Positions 1-3,700 of a stretch of DNA of 5,498 bases are shown one piece after another (within the stretch, counting starts at the first letter, position 1; the number at the start of each line of letters is the position of its first letter). The position numbers were made by a program, and so were the translations under genes. The notes under the pieces are model-generated. The model was given only the letters and a program-made list of their open reading frames with translations, was not told the origin of the DNA and made no database searches. The stretch is taken from assembly GCA_019307645.1 (NCBI GenBank), contig JAFDJF010000215.1:1-5498 (forward strand), in the 5' to 3' direction. Source of the DNA: Deltaproteobacteria bacterium (GTDB lineage: Bacteria > Desulfobacterota > DSM-4660 > Desulfatiglandales > Desulfatiglandaceae).

Positions 1-1105
1 CCGCCTGGAAGGTTTCCAGTTGCTGGATTGCAACCGGACGAATCAGATTGCTGATAATGAGCTGGCTGATGATTGGCGCCATACCGTGATACCTGAGTCC
101 ACCGGCGTGGATGGGCTCAGGGATGAAATTGCGGCCCAGTGTATACATGGGGAGCAGCGGCGTCATCTGAACCGTATCGCCGAAGTCATAGGCAAAAGGC
201 CCCCGGGTCATGGTTGGGCAGGATGAAGGCTCAACACCAATGATGTCGATATCCTTTCCGTTTATCTTATCCCGAACAAAGGGCAGGCAGTTGCCGGCGA
301 AATTGCTGCCGCCGCCTGCACACCCGATAATAACATCCGGGTAATCACCGGCAATGGCCATCTGCTTCTGGCACTCGAGACCGTTGATGGTCTGGTGAAT
401 CATCACGTGGTTGAGAACACTTCCGAGTGAATACTTGCTGCCTTCGTGTGTAACGGCGTCCTCAATCGCCTCGCTGATGGCGATTCCCAGGCTCCCAGGA
501 GAATCCGGATCCTGTTCCAGGATCATCCGCCCGGCCTTGGTTTCGTTGCTTGGACTTGCCACGCAGGACCCGCCCCATGTGTCCATCATGATGCGCCGGT
601 ACGGTTTTTGCTCATAGCTGACCTTTACCATATAGACCTTACATTCCAGCCCAAAAAGGGAGCAGCAAAATGCAAGGGCACTGCCCCATTGACCTGCGCC
701 TGTCTCAGTGCAGATCCGCTTGGTCCCGGAGATTTTATTGTAATAGGCCTGTGCCATGGCCGTGTTGGGCTTGTGGCTTCCGGCGGGGCTTACGCCTTCG
801 TTTTTGAAGTAGATCTTGGCAGGCGTATCAAGATGTTTTTCCAGATTATACGCCCTGTAGAGGGGCGTCGGGCGCCAGATCAAATATTTTTCAAGTACTT
901 CCTCCGGAATATCGATAAATCTGTCCTGGCTGACTTCCTGTTCAATCAGTGGCATGGGGAAGATAGAAGCCAGATCATCAGGGCTGACAGGTTCACCGGT
1001 CCCCGGGTTAAGCGGTGGTTCCATAGGGTCCGGCATATCCACCATGATATTGTACCACTGGCGTGGCATTTCTGACTCAGGTAACACAATTTTTCTGGTT
1101 TTCAT
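1..1105 (-). CDS. trpB2: Tryptophan synthase beta chain, TrpB2 type (C-terminus cut by window edge)
   Basis: PLP enzyme that joins L-serine and indole to make L-tryptophan in the cytoplasm. The reverse-strand ATG at 1105-1103 opens 368 codons with no stop before the edge. TrpB2 proteins are about 420-455 residues, so roughly the last 80 are missing. Visible landmarks are an N-terminal extension rich in PEP/PMP motifs typical of TrpB2 rather than TrpB1 (residues 8-57), RPTPLYRA (78-85), the PLP lysine K112 within GSHKPNTA, the ETGAGQWG loop (134-141) carrying the catalytic Glu, the TrpB2-like [15 protein letters not shown] (157-171), and the PLP-phosphate loop GCAGGGSN (261-268). A G-rich run (GGGGG) lies 4 nt before the ATG as a weak ribosome site. 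No trpA or other trp gene is seen nearby. Free-standing TrpB2 enzymes are thought to use free indole, but its role here is inference. Family assignment is secure. Confidence 0.95.
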   Translation of the reverse strand, partial: MKTRKIVLPESEMPRQWYNIMVDMPDPMEPPLNPGTGEPVSPDDLASIFPMPLIEQEVSQDRFIDIPEEVLEKYLIWRPTPLYRAYNLEKHLDTPAKIYFKNEGVSPAGSHKPNTAMAQAYYNKISGTKRICTETGAGQWGSALAFCCSLFGLECKVYMVKVSYEQKPYRRIMMDTWGGSCVASPSNETKAGRMILEQDPDSPGSLGIAISEAIEDAVTHEGSKYSLGSVLNHVMIHQTINGLECQKQMAIAGDYPDVIIGCAGGGSNFAGNCLPFVRDKINGKDIDIIGVEPSSCPTMTRGPFAYDFGDTVQMTPLLPMYTLGRNFIPEPIHAGGLRYHGMAPIISQLIISNLIRPVAIQQLETFQA

Positions 1106-1348
1106 AGCGCCCCCGTTTTCATAAATATTGGTTTTGTGGGCCAGATTAAATGTTGCACAGATATCAGCGCCCCTTCATAAAACGGAAAAAAGAGTAATCT
1201 TTTTGCCCAGCTAAGTCAAATGATATCTGATGGAGATAATGACACTCACGCGAGAGATAGACACCGCCTTTCAGCATGAGGATCTGCTCCCGTTCATGAA
1301 ACCCGAAAAATAGAACACCGTGCCGTTTTCACATGTCCGTACCTTTTC

Positions 1349-1376
1349 TTGACACCCAACTCACTTTTCCTGTAAT
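1349..1376 (+). promoter_or_regulatory. Sigma70-type promoter of the DUF2914 gene
   Basis: A perfect -35 hexamer TTGACA (1349-1354) is followed after 16 nt by TGTAAT (1371-1376), a 5/6 match to the -10 consensus. An AT-rich stretch follows. The hexamers lie about 70 nt before the start codon at 1443 and nothing else downstream could use them. Read by eye from the consensus, not experimentally supported. Confidence 0.65.
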
Positions 1377-1426
1377 TAAAAATAGCCAAGAAGACACGGA
1401 GGAAAGCGAACATATAAACCTTAAGC

Positions 1427-1434
1427 AAAGGAGA
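1427..1434 (+). promoter_or_regulatory. Shine-Dalgarno site of the DUF2914 gene
   Basis: AAAGGAGA lies 8 nt before the ATG at 1443. It is the strongest ribosome binding site in the window and fixes the start of the DUF2914 gene. Confidence 0.85.
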
Positions 1435-1442
1435 ATGTTATC

Positions 1443-1925
1443 ATGAAACACTTATTTTCAAATCTTGCGATACTCATTTCAGCCCTTGTCTTCCTTTCCA
1501 TTCCCGTCGCATCAATTGCCCAGGAGGCCATTGAATTGGATGTGGATGTTTCCGCCATCTGTACGAGCGTGGTTGAACGGGAGCCTATGGGCACAGGCGT
1601 CAGTTTTCCGGTTTCAGTGGGCGAGCTGTTCTGTTTTACAAGGATCCTTGGTGCCCGGACTCCCACTCAGATCACCCATGTATGGTACTTCGGTCTCACA
1701 GAGCGGACCCGAGTGGATTTGACTGTGAATTCACCCGTGTGGCGGACTTATAGTTCAAAAATAATTCAACCTCATGAGATAGGCGCCTGGCATGTGAATG
1801 TCGTGGATGCCACAGGCACCGTGTTGAAGGTTATTCAGTTTACAACCACAGCAGATCAGGAGGAGGCGCCCGAATCGTCCCAACCACACGAACCTGTTTC
1901 GGAAGAGGAACCTGAGGCAGAATAA
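1443..1925 (+). CDS. Exported DUF2914 domain protein
   Basis: This is a 160-residue protein with a clear Sec signal peptide: M-K-H start, hydrophobic core at about 8-23, likely cleavage after SIA (A26/Q27). The mature part matches my recollection of the DUF2914 family. The hallmark core is THVWYFG (78-84), a charged turn, LTVNSPVWRTYSSK (93-106), and GAWHVNVVDATGTVL (114-128), then a final beta strand IQFTT. C40 and C64 are both exported and could form a disulfide. The last 25 residues are a Glu/Pro-rich acidic tail, probably disordered. DUF2914 has no established function; the beta-rich fold and export suggest a periplasmic or envelope role, which is inference. The start is fixed by the AAAGGAGA site and the signal peptide. 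It has its own promoter and a likely terminator, so it is probably monocistronic. Confidence 0.88.
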   Translation: MKHLFSNLAILISALVFLSIPVASIAQEAIELDVDVSAICTSVVEREPMGTGVSFPVSVGELFCFTRILGARTPTQITHVWYFGLTERTRVDLTVNSPVWRTYSSKIIQPHEIGAWHVNVVDATGTVLKVIQFTTTADQEEAPESSQPHEPVSEEEPEAE

Positions 1926-1934
1926 GTAAAGAAC

Positions 1935-1975
1935 CCGGGTCCTGTCGAAGATCCCGCTATTCGGGGAGGGCCCGG
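1935..1975 (+). terminator. Probable hairpin terminator after the DUF2914 gene
   Basis: Left arm CCGGGTCCT (1935-1943) pairs with AGGGCCCGG (1967-1975) over 9 bp with one G-U. The 23-nt loop can form a small inner hairpin, CCCG (1953-1956) with CGGG (1962-1965). The arms start 9 nt after the stop codon. Only a weak T-rich stretch (CTTTGGTTT) follows, so it may be an inefficient terminator or an RNA-stabilising structure. Confidence 0.5.
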
Positions 1976-2022
1976 CTTTGGTTTCATCCCGGAGGGGTGT
2001 ACATAGCCATGCGGTCTTCATA

Positions 2023-2070
2023 AGTGATCTAAAGTGACTAAAGTGACACTTCAGTTCACTTTAGATCACT
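2023..2070. repeat. Perfect 15-bp inverted repeat made of an iterated CTAAAGTGA motif
   Basis: AGTGATCTAAAGTGA (2023-2037) and TCACTTTAGATCACT (2056-2070) are exact reverse complements separated by 18 nt. The 9-mer CTAAAGTGA occurs in tandem at 2029-2037 and 2038-2046 and inverted at 2056-2064. AAGTG-A-CACTT (2041-2051) forms a nested palindrome. It lies 76 bp before the start codon of the hydrolase gene, so it could be an operator, a cruciform/RNA hairpin or a dispersed intergenic repeat. No T-tract follows, which argues against a terminator. Confidence 0.8.
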
Positions 2071-2146
2071 AAACTGGCCTATCAAGCACTGCAGAGCCTT
2101 CTCTCTCTGATCTGGCCCTGATGACCAAGTTTTAAAAGCCGAAAAA

Positions 2147-3043
2147 ATGATCACCAAACCCTGCAAAATAACGGAACGAATCACATTCCTTGGACGATTT
2201 GAATCCTGCGTATATGTTGTTGACGGAGGAACGGAAAGCGTGCTCATGGGAGGGGGAATGTCTTACATCGTTCCGGACATGCTTAAGCAATTTAGCGAGT
2301 TTGGCATTGAAGAAGAAAAAATTAAAAAGTTATTTATCCTTCATGCCCATTATGACCACAGCGGCGTCACCCCTTATTTCAAGAAGCGCTGGCCCTGGGC
2401 AGAAGTCATCGCTTCTGCGAGGGCTAAAGAGCTTTTTTCAGATCCCAAAATCACACAGGTCCTGGCAAATCTCAACCGCAAAGCCGCTTCAGGCGCCGGT
2501 CTTACAGCGCAGGCAGAAGAGGAAGGGTTCCTTTTCACCGGGGTTGATGTGGACCGCACCGTGGGGGGTGGCGATAGTGTACAGTGCGGGGACCTGACGC
2601 TGGAAGTAATCGATGCGCCCGGCCATTCCTCCTGCTCCATCGCCATCTATATCCCACAGGAAAAGGCCCTCTTCACTTCCGATTCAGCAGGAGTCTGTTT
2701 CGGTGGGCAGATCTCACCCACGGCAAACTCAAATTACGACTTTTACCAGCAGACCCTGGAAAAACTGGTGAATTATGATGTGGAAGTGGTGCTGCCGGAA
2801 CATTTCGGCGTGGCAAGAGGAGAAGAGGCACGCACATACCTTCCCAGGTCTATCGAGGCTGCAAAAAGAGAACGCGCAATGCTGGAGGAATCGTATCTGC
2901 GGACCCGGGACATAGAAAAAAGCACCGAGGAAATCACGGATATATTGGTAAAGGAAACACCGGCGCCCTTTATCCCGCGCGAAGTTCGTGCAACGGTTGT
3001 AAGCCAGATGCTGAAGTTTCTGGCCCGCACGATGGGTAAATAA
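2147..3043 (+). CDS. MBL-fold (metallo-beta-lactamase superfamily) metal-dependent hydrolase
   Basis: A complete 298-residue cytoplasmic protein without a signal peptide. The core is an MBL fold with the full set of metal ligands: HAHYDHSG at 66-73 (H66, H68, D70, H71), H160 in APGHSS, D179 in TSDSAG and H219 in PEHFG. This predicts a dinuclear metal centre of the glyoxalase-II-like hydrolase class. The N-terminal strands (8-26) and the DHSG-x-x-P sequence recall the FprA/flavodiiron MBL module, but the ligand set is the canonical HxHxDH hydrolase form and there is no flavodoxin domain. Residues 225-298 are a charged, mostly helical C-terminal region. The substrate cannot be told from sequence. 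ATG 2147 is the only plausible start after the in-frame stop at 2108 and is needed for the first beta strands. It lacks a clear Shine-Dalgarno; the A-run just before it may help initiation. No operon partner is seen. Confidence 0.92.
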   Translation: MITKPCKITERITFLGRFESCVYVVDGGTESVLMGGGMSYIVPDMLKQFSEFGIEEEKIKKLFILHAHYDHSGVTPYFKKRWPWAEVIASARAKELFSDPKITQVLANLNRKAASGAGLTAQAEEEGFLFTGVDVDRTVGGGDSVQCGDLTLEVIDAPGHSSCSIAIYIPQEKALFTSDSAGVCFGGQISPTANSNYDFYQQTLEKLVNYDVEVVLPEHFGVARGEEARTYLPRSIEAAKRERAMLEESYLRTRDIEKSTEEITDILVKETPAPFIPREVRATVVSQMLKFLARTMGK

Positions 3044-3078
3044 TCAGCCCTATCACTGTGTAAACTTATTCCCTAAAA

Positions 3079-3120
3079 TGGTATTTTTCTTCACACTATA
3101 ATTGGTATTTTTTTTCACAC
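3079..3120. repeat. Two-copy direct repeat of an 18-bp T-rich unit, 24-bp period
   Basis: The unit from 3079 to 3096 (TGGTATTTTTCTTCACAC) recurs at 3103-3120 with one mismatch (C to T at the eleventh base). The copies start 24 bp apart. This spacing, just over two helical turns, would suit tandem regulator binding, but it may equally be a relic of slippage. Confidence 0.75.
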
Positions 3121-3233
3121 CCTTCATTCCGTTCTGCTGTCTAGCGTTAACCAGCTGAAAAATAAACGAAAATAAAGCATAAACATATTCAATAGGCTGG
3201 TACATTTTTTGCTTATTTTCAGATAGCCTTCTA

Positions 3234-3270
3234 CCCTGTTTTCTGAAGTATTATGCAGTAAGGAACAGGG
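3234..3270. repeat. 7-bp inverted repeat, possible hairpin
   Basis: CCCTGTT (3234-3240) and AACAGGG (3264-3270) are exact reverse complements with a 23-nt gap. No T-tract follows on the plus strand. Weak as a terminator and of unknown role. Confidence 0.4.
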
Positions 3271-3279
3271 CGAAAGAGC

Positions 3280-3310
3280 TGAACAACCGTGAACCGCTGA
3301 CCCCTGAACC
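3280..3310. repeat. Degenerate TGAACC repeat tract
   Basis: Four imperfect copies of a TGAAC(C)-like unit occur at 8-10 base intervals (TGAACAACCG, TGAACCGC, TGACCCC, TGAACC). Similar GTGAACC spacer tracts are, from memory, common between genes in Desulfobacterota. No function is evident. Confidence 0.4.
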
Positions 3311-3315
3311 AATAA

Positions 3316-3452
3316 CCTGAGCAGTCAATGCCGTTAAAGTAAGGATTTTTCCTTCTAGGAGGATTCTTAAGCTGTTACAACAAATCCCCCCCGACCCCCC
3401 TTTACAAAAGGGGGGAGAACTGCCCTTAACTTATCGGCATTGCCTGAGCAGT
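3316..3452. mobile_element. MITE-like non-coding element with flanking direct repeats
   Basis: An identical 10-bp sequence CCTGAGCAGT stands at 3316-3325 and 3443-3452. Directly inside lie imperfect terminal inverted repeats: 3326-3344 (beginning CAATGCCG) and 3424-3442 (ending CGGCATTG), agreeing at 16 of 19 positions. This gives a 117-bp non-coding body flanked by what looks like a target duplication. The body contains a C/G hairpin. GCTGTTACAAC (3371-3381) resembles GCAGTTACAAC (3448-3458) at the right edge, so part of the repeat pattern may have another origin. The architecture suits a miniature inverted-repeat transposable element, but no parent transposase is visible. Confidence 0.5.
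3386..3415. repeat. C/G-rich palindromic hairpin element
   Basis: CCCCCCTTT (3395-3403) pairs perfectly with AAAGGGGGG (3407-3415) around a 3-nt loop, preceded by another run of seven C (3386-3392). I recognise this ATCCCCCC...ACCCCCC...GGGGGG pattern as a dispersed intergenic repeat of Desulfobacterota and some cyanobacteria; this is recollection, not a search. It sits at the centre of the MITE-like element. Confidence 0.7.
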
Positions 3453-3460
3453 TACAACTT

Positions 3461-3541
3461 ATTTCGATAAAGCCAAACCCGTTGAGAGATGGGGACGGAA
3501 AGCCACGGGTCTTAAATCAGATAGCCGGGCTGCCTTGAAGT
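3461..3541 (+). ncRNA. GEMM-I riboswitch aptamer (cyclic di-GMP class I)
   Basis: This matches the GEMM-I / c-di-GMP-I consensus. P1 is 3461-3467 with 3535-3541 (7 bp, with U-G wobbles). The conserved GCCAAACC (3472-3479) leads into P2 (3478-3483 with 3488-3493), capped by the GNRA tetraloop GAGA (3484-3487). The signature GGGGACGGAAAGCC (3491-3504) contains the conserved adenine (a3499) equivalent to A47, which stacks between the ligand bases. P3 is 3502-3504/3528-3530 with bulged A3505, 3506-3508/3525-3527 and 3509-3512/3519-3522, with the tetraloop-receptor AG at 3523-3524. The base aligned to Vc2 G20 is g3472, which favours c-di-GMP over the cGAMP-type (A20) variants; ligand is inference. 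The G21-C46 pair of Vc2 appears as c3473-g3498, a compensatory change. It controls the SpvB-like gene downstream. Confidence 0.92.
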
Positions 3542-3568
3542 TTTGCCAAGGTTGTCCGGCTTTTTTTT
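3523..3568 (+). terminator. Riboswitch-controlled intrinsic terminator
   Basis: The arms 3523-3537 and 3547-3561 form a 15-bp stem with one U-U mismatch and two G-U pairs around a 9-nt loop, followed at once by eight T (3561-3568). This is a textbook Rho-independent terminator. Its left arm is the 3' strand of aptamer P3, the ligand-site linker and most of P1, so the aptamer and the terminator exclude each other. Ligand binding should favour read-through (an ON switch). Confidence 0.9.
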
Positions 3569-3700
3569 GGTAGAAAATGAGTTTTCAGTTTAACCTCTTT
3601 GTAAGTTTCTGAAATGAAATATGGTTTTGAATTGATTGAAGGCTGCCACAACATAAAAGGGCTCATTGAAGACAGAGGTTAGAGGATTCAGGTTTCAAGA
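3569..3700 (+). other. Long leader between the terminator and the SpvB-like start codon
   Basis: About 130 nt of transcribed leader with no strong Shine-Dalgarno near the start: AGAGG (3681-3685) is 15 nt away and a lone AGG (3690-3692) is 8 nt away. A 22-codon frame (3614-3682, MKYGFELIEGCHNIK... to TAG) ends 18 nt before the main start. It has no ribosome site and is not called as a gene. Confidence 0.5.

Larger units (their letters stand above)
1106..1442. other. Divergent intergenic region between trpB2 and the DUF2914 gene
   Basis: This 337-bp spacer holds no convincing gene; the genes on either side are read outward from it. The right part carries the promoter and ribosome site of the DUF2914 gene. 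For trpB2, a reverse-strand TTGACT followed 17 nt later by TACTCT (about 1219 down to 1191) is a possible but weak promoter. CAGATATCA (1158-1166) and its inverted copy TGATATCTG (1221-1229) lie 54 bp apart. They could be paired operator half-sites but are short enough to be chance. Confidence 0.6.
3044..3460. other. Repeat-rich intergenic region with no convincing gene
   Basis: No open frame here looks like a protein. The region contains a short direct repeat, a 7-bp inverted repeat, a degenerate TGAACC tract and a MITE-like element, each listed separately. No typical terminator for the hydrolase gene is apparent. The T-runs at 3084-3088 and 3108-3115 are not preceded by stable hairpins. Confidence 0.6.

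Noticed and set aside
446..1075. 209-codon plus-strand open frame
   Set aside because: It lies antisense to the trpB2 gene, whose reverse-strand reading shows all catalytic motifs. The plus-strand product has no recognisable domain; it is a shadow frame.
1158..1229. CAGATATCA / TGATATCTG inverted pair as an operator
   Set aside because: Only 9 bp each, 54 bp apart, with no extension of similarity into the flanks; chance cannot be excluded.
2147..3043. Flavodiiron protein (FprA) or class B beta-lactamase
   Set aside because: The protein has no flavodoxin domain, has HxHxDH rather than the diiron HxExDH motif, and has no signal peptide. A general MBL hydrolase is the safe call.
3124..3312. 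62-codon minus-strand open frame in the spacer
   Set aside because: No ribosome site, no recognisable domain, and it spans the 7-bp inverted repeat and the TGAACC tract, which look non-coding.
3386..3415. C-rich hairpin as a terminator of the MBL gene
   Set aside because: No T-run follows the G arm, it lies more than 340 bp after the stop codon, and it looks like a dispersed palindromic repeat inside a MITE-like element.
3316..3452. CRISPR array
   Set aside because: The repeats are only two 10-bp copies with inverted repeats inside; there is no regular repeat-spacer pattern.
3614..3682. 22-codon frame MKYGFELIEG... before the SpvB-like gene
   Set aside because: Not called as a gene because there is no Shine-Dalgarno and it is very short. 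Its position within the leader is noted as an observation only.
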